Below, piece by piece: positions 26,090 through 33,624 of a DNA stretch of 64,000 nucleotides. How positions within the stretch are numbered: the first letter of the stretch is position 1; each line of letters opens with the position of its first letter. Source of the DNA: Poseidonocella pacifica (GTDB lineage: Bacteria > Pseudomonadota > Alphaproteobacteria > Rhodobacterales > Rhodobacteraceae). Location: positions 124,001-188,000 of the forward strand of contig NZ_FOJU01000004.1 in NCBI RefSeq assembly GCF_900111875.1. Reading direction: 5' to 3'. Under the pieces are notes generated by a model. It was not told where the DNA came from and searched no databases. It was given only the letters and a program-made list of their open reading frames with translations. A program made the translations under genes and the position numbers.

Positions 26090-26371
26090 TCAGAGGCCGT
26101 TTTTCAGATCGACGATCTCGGTAAGACGGACGCCGAGTTGACCCTTTTGGTCGCCTTCAAGCTCCTCCAGCTCACCTCGGGCGATAAGGCGGTCGCCTAC
26201 GTAAAGCTCCACTGGATCGTCGACCTTTCGGTCGAGCGCCAGAATCGCGTTTTCACCCAGTTCGAGCAGTTCGCGCACGAGCGGCTTCGCCCGGCCGACG
26301 GACACGAGAAGATCGATCGGGACCGATGTGAAGGGGTTCGAGCTGCTGAGTTCTGTATCTGCGTCATCCAT
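26090..26371 (-). CDS. fliN: flagellar C-ring protein FliN
   Basis: Encodes 93 aa, a single SpoA/FliN domain. The core VPIDLLVSVGRAKPLVRELL, then GENAILALDRKVDDPVELYVGDRLIARGELE, matches FliN; only short pieces are quoted. It forms the lower part of the switch complex at the cytoplasmic face of the motor. It overlaps the fliH 3' end by 8 nt and is followed after 8 nt by fliP. Its usual partners FliM and FliG are not encoded in this window. Confidence 0.94.
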   Translation of the reverse strand: MDDADTELSSSNPFTSVPIDLLVSVGRAKPLVRELLELGENAILALDRKVDDPVELYVGDRLIARGELEELEGDQKGQLGVRLTEIVDLKNGL

Positions 26372-26963
26372 TGACCACTTCCTTTTGTTGTTCTTCGAAG
26401 AAGCCGGCCGTGGCCTGCTCTATTGTGCCCATGACGGAGCTGAAATCGATGAGCCTTTCGCTGTCATCGAAGCGTAATTCAATCTGGCCATCGCTCAGGC
26501 TTTCGTCCGTCACGAGGCGCAGGGGAATCGCGCTGTCCTGCGGGAGGGAGTCTTCCAACAAGGTCGCATCGCCGGAAGAACAGGCGAGTTGCACGTCGAT
26601 TTGTCCGTGCGCCGCGGCAATATCCTGTAGTTCCGCGGACAGGCGTTCGCCCAAAGTGCTGCGCAGGATCTCCGGCAATACGGACTGAACAAGTTGCTCA
26701 ATTAGGGGTTTCATCGCCCCCATCACGCTCTTGTGGGCCTCGTGATAGGTGAATCCTAGATCGGCGAGGTTGCGAGAGAGTTCTTCGCCGGACCGGGATG
26801 CCTCTTCAGCCTTTGCCTTGGATGCATCTTCCCAGCCCGCGTTATAGCCATTCTCGAAGGCCTGAAGCCGGATCTCCTCGACCTCGCTTTCGCTCATCCC
26901 CGTCCCGCCCGGTACGGCACCGGGCATGGAGAAATCGGGGAGGAAGTGTCCGATGCTGCTCAT
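26364..26963 (-). CDS. fliH: FliH-like regulator of the flagellar export ATPase
   Basis: Encodes 199 aa. Position (after fliF, before fliN) and composition indicate FliH. The N-terminal third is followed by alanine/glutamate-rich helices (RLQAFENGYNAGWEDASKAK style repeats, residues ~31-60) and a C-terminal domain with LRLVTDESLSDGQIELRF resembling the FliH/YscL C-terminus (glycine-aspartate turn followed by a beta strand). FliH binds FliI and docks it to the C ring. Sequence identity in this family is low, so the assignment leans on context. It overlaps fliF by 4 nt and fliN by 8 nt. Confidence 0.8.
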   Translation of the reverse strand: MSSIGHFLPDFSMPGAVPGGTGMSESEVEEIRLQAFENGYNAGWEDASKAKAEEASRSGEELSRNLADLGFTYHEAHKSVMGAMKPLIEQLVQSVLPEILRSTLGERLSAELQDIAAAHGQIDVQLACSSGDATLLEDSLPQDSAIPLRLVTDESLSDGQIELRFDDSERLIDFSSVMGTIEQATAGFFEEQQKEVVNG

Positions 26964-28579
26964 GCTTTTTCCTCCTGATCTTCCATCCAGCTACGCAAAA
27001 TCTCCACCGTTTCTTCCTGGCGCTCGCCAATCATGGCGCGAAGGCGCGCGACTGGGTCTTGTGGCACGGCGGGTGCCGGCGCCGGGGCGAAGGAACCAAG
27101 GTCGGAGGCGGGTGTCTCGATGAAATTCATCTCGGGGATATCCTCGTCAAAGTCGATTTCCCCGGTCATTGCGCCAGCGCCTTCGGCATTGTCATCCATA
27201 CCGTTCTCCAGAGCGAGAATTCCGTCATCGGCGGAGGGTTTCGCAAAGAGGGGACGCAGAACGAAGAGCCCGAGGATAAGTGCGACGATTGCAAGCACTG
27301 CCATCTGGATCAGCGAGGTCAGATCGAGATTGTTCTTTTGCAGGAATGTGGGCTCCACCAAGGTACCCAGGGGGGCGATCGGCTGGAACTCCATCGATTT
27401 GATGGTGATCTCGTCCCCGCGGGATTCGTCGAGACCGACTGCGGAGGCCACGAGGTCGCGCAGAGCGCCCAATTCCTGTTCGGAGCGCTCGGTATTGATC
27501 GGCTCACCCTCAGGGCTCAGGCTTTCTTCGCCGTTGACCAGCACCGCGACGGTGACACGTTTGATGTCCCCCGGCTGGCGAACAATTTCCCGCTGGGTTT
27601 CGGAAACTTCGTAGTTGATCCGCTCGCGCGTCTCGCTGTTCTGCGAGCTGCTGGTGCCGTTGCCACCGGCGGCATCTCCGTCGGGAAGATTCGAGGCCAC
27701 GGTGACGTCGCCGCCGTTGCTGTCGTTTGCGTTGGTGCTGCGTTCTTCTGTCTCGGTGCTGATGGCGACACGAGAGGATGGATCGAATCGACGTTCCACA
27801 ATGGATTCCGCCTCGGTCACGGTATCGACGCTGACTTCCACGACCGCATTGCCGAATCCGACGCGCGCTTCGAGAAGGCGCTGAACCCGCTCACGCAGTG
27901 CGGCGGCGCGCTCTTCACCGATGGGTGTCGTGGATTGATCGTCCGACGCGCCAATGAGATTTCCGGCGGCGTCGATGACGGCGACATTCTCGGGCCGCAA
28001 GCCTGCGACTGCGGAGGATATGAGATAGCTGAGCGCCTTGGCCTGCGACGGGGAAACCGTGCCGTTGGACGGCACCACGGTCACCGAGGCAGAGGCTTGG
28101 ATGTCGCGTTGAAACGGATTGCTTGAGGAATTGGCGATATGAACCCGCGCCGAACGGATATGCGCGCTTGCCATGATTGTTCGCGCCAATTCACCTTCTT
28201 TCGCACGAAGGTAGGCCGCGTCGAACATCTGTGATGTCGTTGAAAAGCCTGACAAGTTGTCGAGAAGCTCGTACCCCTTGGAGGTCGACGCGGGCAAGCC
28301 TTGGCTCGCCAATGTCATGCGTAGCCCATCGCGTTGGGCGGAGTCGACGAAGATCGAATCGCCCCGCACCTCATAGGCGACCCCGCCTTGCTCCAACGCC
28401 GCGACGACTTCGCCTGCGACGCTGCTTTCGAGGCCTGCGTATAGGAGGGACATCGTCGGCGTTCCCGCCATGCGGGTCAGGCCCAATACAGCTGCAAACA
28501 TTGCTACTGCAGCGATCACCGCGATGATTCGGCGTTGTGCCCCGATCCGTGACCAGACTTCTGTTAACTGCTGCAACAC
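26960..28579 (-). CDS. fliF: flagellar MS-ring protein FliF
   Basis: Encodes 539 aa. Two membrane segments flank a large periplasmic region: IIAVIAAVAMFAAVLGL near the N-terminus and LIQMAVLAIVALILGLFVL near residue ~430. Ring-building domains show MSLLYAGLESSVAGEVVAAL, YELLDNLSGFSTTSQMFDAAY and ARVHIANSSSNPFQRD, which are classic FliF/YscJ tracts. The C-terminal cytoplasmic tail normally binds FliG and here ends in PVARLRAMIGERQEETVEILRSW, the expected FliG-binding region, although no fliG is present locally. It heads the minus-strand unit and shares a CtrA-type box with fliL. Confidence 0.97.
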   Translation of the reverse strand: MLQQLTEVWSRIGAQRRIIAVIAAVAMFAAVLGLTRMAGTPTMSLLYAGLESSVAGEVVAALEQGGVAYEVRGDSIFVDSAQRDGLRMTLASQGLPASTSKGYELLDNLSGFSTTSQMFDAAYLRAKEGELARTIMASAHIRSARVHIANSSSNPFQRDIQASASVTVVPSNGTVSPSQAKALSYLISSAVAGLRPENVAVIDAAGNLIGASDDQSTTPIGEERAAALRERVQRLLEARVGFGNAVVEVSVDTVTEAESIVERRFDPSSRVAISTETEERSTNANDSNGGDVTVASNLPDGDAAGGNGTSSSQNSETRERINYEVSETQREIVRQPGDIKRVTVAVLVNGEESLSPEGEPINTERSEQELGALRDLVASAVGLDESRGDEITIKSMEFQPIAPLGTLVEPTFLQKNNLDLTSLIQMAVLAIVALILGLFVLRPLFAKPSADDGILALENGMDDNAEGAGAMTGEIDFDEDIPEMNFIETPASDLGSFAPAPAPAVPQDPVARLRAMIGERQEETVEILRSWMEDQEEKA

Positions 28580-28634
28580 TCGCCTCCATTGCCGACATTC
28601 TGCGCGGCTCTTGGCGATATTTCGGTGATCAGGC

Positions 28635-28649
28635 TTAACAATCGGTTAG
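28635..28649. promoter_or_regulatory. CtrA-type box between fliF and fliL (one mismatch)
   Basis: TTAA-CAATCGG-TTAG lies in the 115-nt divergent gap, 55 nt before the fliF ATG and 45 nt before the fliL ATG. One site could serve both the MS-ring unit and the long plus-strand unit that begins with fliL. Confidence 0.6.
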
Positions 28650-28694
28650 TCGTCTCGGGATTATAGCAATGCCTGTTAGCTGTCAGGAGGCGCT

Positions 28695-29198
28695 ATGGCG
28701 GACGAAGAGCCGAATACACAGGAAGTACCGAAGAAATCTTCGAAACTTCCCTTGATCATCGGGCTGGTGCTTGGCCTCGCGGGGGGCGGCGGAGGATTCT
28801 TCGCGGCCTATGCGGGACTGATTCCCGGCCTTTCCGAAGAAGAACACGCAACGCCCCAGGAGGTTCATGAAACGGAAACCGAATTGGAATCCGTGACCGG
28901 TCTGGCATTTGTTCCGGTCGACCCAATGGTGGTTTCCATCGGTGGACTGGGATCTGACACGCATCTGCGGTTTCGGGCCCAACTCGAAGTTCCCGCTTCC
29001 TATGAGAGCGACGTCACGACCCTCATGCCGCGAATCGTCGATGTGCTGAACAATTACCTTCGCGCACTCGAACTGGCGGATCTGGAAAGCAACGCGGCGC
29101 TTGTGCGGCTGCGCTCCCAGATGTTGAGGCGAGTCAAAGTCGTGGCCGGGGAGGATCGCGTTCGTGACCTTCTCGTCATGGAATTTGTGATGAATTGA
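28695..29198 (+). CDS. fliL: flagellar basal body-associated protein FliL (first copy)
   Basis: Encodes 167 aa. One membrane segment (LIIGLVLGLAGGGGGFFAAYAG, about residues 19-40) precedes a periplasmic FliL domain with DPMVVSIGG, LRFRAQLEV, LMPRIVDVLNNYL and RVKVVAGEDRVRDLLVMEFVMN. FliL surrounds or stabilises the stator. Here it leads a unit containing motE and motA, which fits that role. A second FliL-family gene is at 37938. Confidence 0.93.
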   Translation: MADEEPNTQEVPKKSSKLPLIIGLVLGLAGGGGGFFAAYAGLIPGLSEEEHATPQEVHETETELESVTGLAFVPVDPMVVSIGGLGSDTHLRFRAQLEVPASYESDVTTLMPRIVDVLNNYLRALELADLESNAALVRLRSQMLRRVKVVAGEDRVRDLLVMEFVMN

Positions 29199-29208
29199 GG
29201 GCGAGAAA

Positions 29209-29616
29209 ATGAACTTGATAGCTGATGTACTTCTCGTGGGTGGGGCCCTTGGCGCAGGGATCTACTGCTTTGTTCTTGCACGCAGATTGTCCCGCTTTAA
29301 CGATCTGGAAAATGGCGTAGGCGGCGCGGTCGCCGTACTCTCTGCCCAGGTCGATGATTTGACCAAGACGTTGACCGCCGCGCAATCGGTGGCGAATTCC
29401 TCCTCAGGGACGCTACAGGAACTCACCGAACGTGCCGACGGCGTGGCCCAGCGGCTGGAACTGATGGTAGCCTCGATGCACGACCTTCCAGCGACTCAGG
29501 AGGCAGCACCTAAACCACAGGCGCCTCCGGAAGCGCCAGCCGCTCCAGCGGCGGGTGATGCGGGCACCGCGAACGAAACAGAAGCCCCGGTCTTCTTTCG
29601 GCGTTCGGGGAGCTGA
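29209..29616 (+). CDS. single-span membrane protein, DUF6468-like
   Basis: Encodes 135 aa. An N-terminal hydrophobic segment (LIADVLLVGGALGAGIYCFVLA) is followed by a helical stretch with heptad spacing (~45-90) and a proline/alanine-rich tail. The size, topology and place between fliL and motE resemble the alphaproteobacterial DUF6468 family, recalled from memory and not searched. It is 10 nt after fliL and 3 nt before motE. A role in stator or basal-body assembly is inferred only from context. Confidence 0.75.
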   Translation: MNLIADVLLVGGALGAGIYCFVLARRLSRFNDLENGVGGAVAVLSAQVDDLTKTLTAAQSVANSSSGTLQELTERADGVAQRLELMVASMHDLPATQEAAPKPQAPPEAPAAPAAGDAGTANETEAPVFFRRSGS

Positions 29617-29619
29617 GCC

Positions 29620-30237
29620 ATGGCAAAACCAAAAACAAATCCCAAAAAGCCAGTTCGCAAAGCCAGACGTCGCCGCGGGCGTGGAGCTTTGATGACCCTA
29701 GCCGTCATGCTGATCGGGTCGGCCGTTCTTCGGTTGGGCGGGGAGACAGGTCAGGCAATCGCTCTTGAGTTTACGAAGGAGCCGGCTCAACCCGAAGCCC
29801 CGATCGCTCTTGCTGAATGCGAACCTGCAGCAGATGTGGCCATTGTACTCGAAGCGCTTCAGGCCCGTGAAGAGCAGGTCGCGCTGAGGGAATCGCAAGT
29901 CGCGGCCCGTTTGCAAAAGCTTTCAGAGGCCAAGGCCGAAATCGAGGCCAAGCTTGCCTCCCTCACGCAGGCCGAAGCGCGTCTGGCGGAAACCATCACC
30001 AAGGCCGAATCGGCATCCGAGGGCGACATCGCGCAACTGACAGCGGTTTATGAGAACATGAAGTCCAAGGATGCGGCAGCGCTCTTTGAGACGATGTCAC
30101 CTGACTTTGCCGCAGGTTTTCTCGCTCGGATGAAACCAGAATCGGCAGCCGGTATCATGGCGGGGCTCAGTTCCGAGGCGGCTTACTCCGTGAGTGTGGT
30201 TCTTGCGGGAAGAAACGCGAATGTTCCGAAGCAATGA
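29620..30237 (+). CDS. motE: MotE-family protein
   Basis: Encodes 205 aa. A lysine/arginine-rich N-terminus leads into a membrane or signal-anchor segment (LMTLAVMLIGSAVLRLGG), then a long coiled coil (~70-140: LQAREEQVALRESQVAARLQ and onward) and a C-terminal MgtE_N-like helical domain (YENMKSKDAAALFETMSPDFAAGFLARM split here for length). This matches MotE, which in Sinorhizobium acts as a periplasmic chaperone for the motility protein MotC. No gene with recognisable MotC sequence is present; the large secreted protein at 31170 is a candidate client. Confidence 0.82.
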   Translation: MAKPKTNPKKPVRKARRRRGRGALMTLAVMLIGSAVLRLGGETGQAIALEFTKEPAQPEAPIALAECEPAADVAIVLEALQAREEQVALRESQVAARLQKLSEAKAEIEAKLASLTQAEARLAETITKAESASEGDIAQLTAVYENMKSKDAAALFETMSPDFAAGFLARMKPESAAGIMAGLSSEAAYSVSVVLAGRNANVPKQ

Positions 30238-30303
30238 GGTGTTGAAACAACCTTTGTTAACCGTGCGGTGCCACAGTGCCCTTGGTTTTGAAGGAGCAGT
30301 GAA

Positions 30304-31173
30304 ATGATCGGTATAGTCGGTATCGTGGTGATCTTCGTCATGGTTTTCGGCGGGTATCTTGCCGCTGGCGGGAAGATGGGGATCATCCTCAAGTCATTGC
30401 CCTTTGAGATGACCATGATCGGTGGCGCAGCTGTTGGCGCCTTCCTCATCAGCAACGATATGCCCGCAGTGAAGCACACGGTCAAAGATATAGGCAAGGT
30501 ATTCAAGGGGCCGAAGTGGAAGATGGATGATTACAAGGATCTCCTCTGCCTCCTCTTCGAATTGCTGCGCCTTGCGCGTCAAAACGCAGTCGCGGTCGAG
30601 GAACATATCGAGGCTCCCGACGAATCTGCGGTGTTTGCAAAGTACCCAAAGATACTTGCAGACAAAGAAGCGGTCGCGCTGATTTGCGATACGATGCGTT
30701 CGGCGTCGATGAACTATGACGATCCGCATCAGGTCGAAGAGGTTCTGGAAAAGCGGATCGAATCCAAACTGCACCATTCCATGCATTCCAGCCATGCGTT
30801 GCAAACGATTGCAGACGGGTTGCCAGCGCTTGGTATCGTTGCGGCGGTTCTGGGTGTGATCAAGACGATGGCATCGATCGATCAGCCGCCAGAGGTGTTG
30901 GGGAAGTTGATCGGCGGCGCGCTTGTGGGAACGTTCCTGGGCGTGTTTCTTGCCTATGGTCTCGTCGGCCCCTTCGCTTCAAAGGTCAAGGCCGTGATCG
31001 AAGAGGATGCCAACTTCTACAGGCTCATCCGCGAAGTCCTGGTTGCGAACCTCCACAACCATTCCACCAATATCTGCATCGAAGTGGGGCGTCAGAATAC
31101 GCCCGAGCATTTCCGCCCGAGCTTCAGTGATCTCGAGGACGCGTTGAAATCGACGAAACAGGAAGCGGCATGA
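30304..31173 (+). CDS. motA: flagellar motor stator protein MotA
   Basis: Encodes 289 aa. The proton-channel subunit of the stator, with four membrane segments: IVGIVVIFVMVFGGYLA, MTMIGGAAVGAFLIS, and the C-terminal pair ALGIVAAVLGVIKTM and IGGALVGTFLGVFLAYGLV. The cytoplasmic loop between segments 2 and 3 includes KYPKILADKEAV and NYDDPHQVEEVLEKRI, regions that interact with FliG in other species. The characteristic GPFA after the last segment is present. It is 66 nt after motE; the stop overlaps the next ATG by 4 nt. Confidence 0.97.
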   Translation: MIGIVGIVVIFVMVFGGYLAAGGKMGIILKSLPFEMTMIGGAAVGAFLISNDMPAVKHTVKDIGKVFKGPKWKMDDYKDLLCLLFELLRLARQNAVAVEEHIEAPDESAVFAKYPKILADKEAVALICDTMRSASMNYDDPHQVEEVLEKRIESKLHHSMHSSHALQTIADGLPALGIVAAVLGVIKTMASIDQPPEVLGKLIGGALVGTFLGVFLAYGLVGPFASKVKAVIEEDANFYRLIREVLVANLHNHSTNICIEVGRQNTPEHFRPSFSDLEDALKSTKQEAA

Positions 31174-33374
31174 TAAAAAGATGTCTGGTTGGTATATCTC
31201 TGCTTTTGCCCGCCATGACGGAGGCTGAGACTGTTCGCGTGCTTTCCGGCGAACACGATGGCTATACCCGCCTTGTTCTGGACCTTCCGCAGCGTATGAA
31301 CTTTTCTTCGGAACTGGATGGTTCCCGTCTTCGTCTCAACTTCGAGGACGACGACTTGAGTTTTGATACGGGGCGGGTTTTTGCACGGATTCGTCGGGAA
31401 AGAATTCATTCTTTTCCCGACCCGGGGCGCGCTGGAAGTCTAGAGGTTGAACTGGGATGCGAATGTGAAGTGTCCCAGTTTTGGCATCTGGACAACTATC
31501 TGGTGCTCGATATTTCCGGCAACGGATCGGAACCGAAGCCAGGCGCGCAAACCGTATCGCGCCCCTTCGGCCTTTCGGCACCCGCAGGCGCATCGCTTTC
31601 CTTTGGCGAACTCTCTTATGGGTCAACCACCCCGACGGTGATCACAACAGGTCGTATGGAGACGATTGAGGCTCCTGCGGAGGAGCCTGCCCCCCCCGCA
31701 CCTGCACCGAATCTCCAACGCTCGGATTCTGAATACAAAGGGGATCTCTTGACGCGTCTTGACGACGAGTTGGCGCGCCGTGGCCGAGTTTCGGAGATTG
31801 AAAAACAGCTGTTGGAGCAGATCGGCAGAGCGGCGAGCCAAGGCCTTTTGGCGCCGGTCGAGGCGAAACGTCCCGACCCAGTGGTGAAACGCAAGGAAGA
31901 GCATACACCGACGACCCCGGAGATGGTGAAATCCCACCCTGCGGCGTCTGCCCAGATTCGTGCCGCCACCTCTGTCGACCAATCCTTGGCGGGTGTGGCC
32001 GAAGCGCTCTCGCCTTTGTCGGCTTCTTCGTCCTGCGTCGACGCCGCGGATTTCCATGTCGCATCGTGGATCGACTCAGAAGATTTTGGCGCTGAACTGG
32101 CAAAGAACAGGGCCGCACTGATTGACGAACGTGAAGAGCCAGATACTGATGCCGCCCTTGATTACGCCCGGATGTTCATCGCATTTGGATTCGGAGCGGA
32201 AGCCGCGCAAGCGCTTGAATTTGCAAATTCAGAGGATCCGGCTGTCACTGTGGCGGCCGATATGGCTCGTATCCTTGAACACGGGGCGAATGCGCGACAG
32301 GACATCCTTCCCTATCAGGGGAAATGTGGTGGCGCGCGCAGCCTTTGGTCTCTGTTTTCGCCCGAGTCCGACCTTCCTTTCGGCGTCGTGCCTCGGGAAG
32401 AAATCGTGCAGGCCTATTCGGATCTCCCCGTCGCGGTGAAATCCGCTATCTCCCCGGCGCTTACCACCCGCCTAGGCGAGCTTGGAGAACGGGAACTGGC
32501 CGAAACCCTTCTGCGCTTCGTGAAGCGGCAAATTGATGAGCCTGAGCCCGCCATGCAACTTGCTGAAGTAAAATTGCGCGGTTTTGACGGCGATGATCAC
32601 GGCCTTGACGAACTCAAGGATATCGCACGCGCCAATCAGCCGGAATCCCCCGAGGCGATGACAGCGTATATCGAACAGGCTATCGAGCAAGACAAAGAGA
32701 TCGCTGCCGAGATTGTCGAACTCATTGGCGTCATGTTGGTCGAAAATCGAGGAACGCCGGCGGAAGGTCCACTATCGCGGTCCTTCGTGCTCGCGCTTTC
32801 GCATAGCGCTCGTCACGCGGAATCCATCGAGCGGCTCTCCGCGCTTGAGGCCGGGCCAGAGGTCCAGCGCGTTCATGATAAGGTTTATGCGGATCTGACG
32901 CGGGAAGCCGCAACCGATAGCTTCCTCATTCACACGCTGCCCATGGGACGAAACGAGCGCAAGAACCTTTCGAGCGGAAACGCGAATGGAATCGCAAAGC
33001 GGCTTCTATCTGAGGGGTTTGCGTCGCAGGCACTGGATTTCGTTGGCTTGCCCAATCCGAGCGACTCGGACAAGCGAAGACTGCTGCGGGCGGAAATCTA
33101 TCTTGCGATGGAAAAGTCCGACATGGCTCTGCTTGAACTCTTCGAACTGAGTGGAGAAGAGGCGGAGGTTCTCCGTGCTCGTGCGTTCAGCGAGGGGGGG
33201 CAGCAGGACGCAGCTATTCCCCCTGAGAGTAGTGTTGAAAGCCTTCTGGTCGCGCAAACCGACCAGCCAGAACAGTCTGCTCGCCCGTCCGCGCCGCTCG
33301 CAGACAGTCGCGAACTGCTATCCAACAGCATGGAAGTGCGCGAGCGGGTCGATGCGCTGATCGCAGGAGAGTAA
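31170..33374 (+). CDS. large secreted protein with AMIN-like domain and helical repeats, unknown function
   Basis: Encodes 734 aa. A signal peptide (cleavage after TEA, about residue 19) directs it to the periplasm. Residues ~22-120 have the beta pattern of an AMIN-type domain (GYTRLVLDLP, GSRLRLNF, NYLVLDIS), which in other proteins binds peptidoglycan or ring components. A proline-rich linker (~165-185) follows, then a charged coil and a long alpha-helical region (~310-734) that looks like a TPR-type solenoid with alanine/leucine repeats. It is coupled to motA by a 4-nt overlap. It may play the part of MotC or a basal-body scaffold; no family name is recognised. Confidence 0.75.
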   Translation: MIKRCLVGISLLLPAMTEAETVRVLSGEHDGYTRLVLDLPQRMNFSSELDGSRLRLNFEDDDLSFDTGRVFARIRRERIHSFPDPGRAGSLEVELGCECEVSQFWHLDNYLVLDISGNGSEPKPGAQTVSRPFGLSAPAGASLSFGELSYGSTTPTVITTGRMETIEAPAEEPAPPAPAPNLQRSDSEYKGDLLTRLDDELARRGRVSEIEKQLLEQIGRAASQGLLAPVEAKRPDPVVKRKEEHTPTTPEMVKSHPAASAQIRAATSVDQSLAGVAEALSPLSASSSCVDAADFHVASWIDSEDFGAELAKNRAALIDEREEPDTDAALDYARMFIAFGFGAEAAQALEFANSEDPAVTVAADMARILEHGANARQDILPYQGKCGGARSLWSLFSPESDLPFGVVPREEIVQAYSDLPVAVKSAISPALTTRLGELGERELAETLLRFVKRQIDEPEPAMQLAEVKLRGFDGDDHGLDELKDIARANQPESPEAMTAYIEQAIEQDKEIAAEIVELIGVMLVENRGTPAEGPLSRSFVLALSHSARHAESIERLSALEAGPEVQRVHDKVYADLTREAATDSFLIHTLPMGRNERKNLSSGNANGIAKRLLSEGFASQALDFVGLPNPSDSDKRRLLRAEIYLAMEKSDMALLELFELSGEEAEVLRARAFSEGGQQDAAIPPESSVESLLVAQTDQPEQSARPSAPLADSRELLSNSMEVRERVDALIAGE

Positions 33375-33401
33375 ATGACCCCGGCACAGACCGGCGGTCA
33401 T
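33375..33401 (+). other. hairpin directly after the orf734 stop
   Basis: ATGACC (33375-33380) pairs with GGTCAT (33396-33401), and the inner CCGG/CCGG arms add 4 bp with one bulged C around a CACAGA loop. It starts at the base after the stop codon. No T-run follows, so it may be an attenuating or processing element between motA-orf734 and flhA. Confidence 0.4.
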
Positions 33402-33462
33402 GTCTCGTAAACCATTTTTCACTATCCCGGTTAAGACGTAGCAGAATGCACGATAGAGCCGG

Positions 33463-33624
33463 ATGACACCGCATCATGACATCGTCCCCAAAGGGGATAC
33501 CCCAGAGCCGAACGCCGATTGTGCCGCTTTCCTTTTCGGGGGAAGGGCGCGGATCGAAGGCGCGGCGACGCGCCGGGTTGAGCTTCCTCCCCTTCGCTTT
33601 ACGCTGATCGGGGAAGAAGACTGA
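33463..33624 (+). CDS. candidate small protein coupled to flhA
   Basis: An open frame of 53 codons plus stop begins at ATG 33463 and ends with a TGA whose final A is the first base of the flhA ATG (TGATG at 33622-33626). The translation begins MTPHHDIVPKGDTPEPNAD and ends RFTLIGEED; it has no membrane segment and mixes polar N-terminal and basic central residues. The tight overlap with flhA is the main argument that it is translated. The ribosome-binding site is weak (GAGCCGG). It might be a leader peptide; no homology is claimed. Confidence 0.5.
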   Translation: MTPHHDIVPKGDTPEPNADCAAFLFGGRARIEGAATRRVELPPLRFTLIGEED

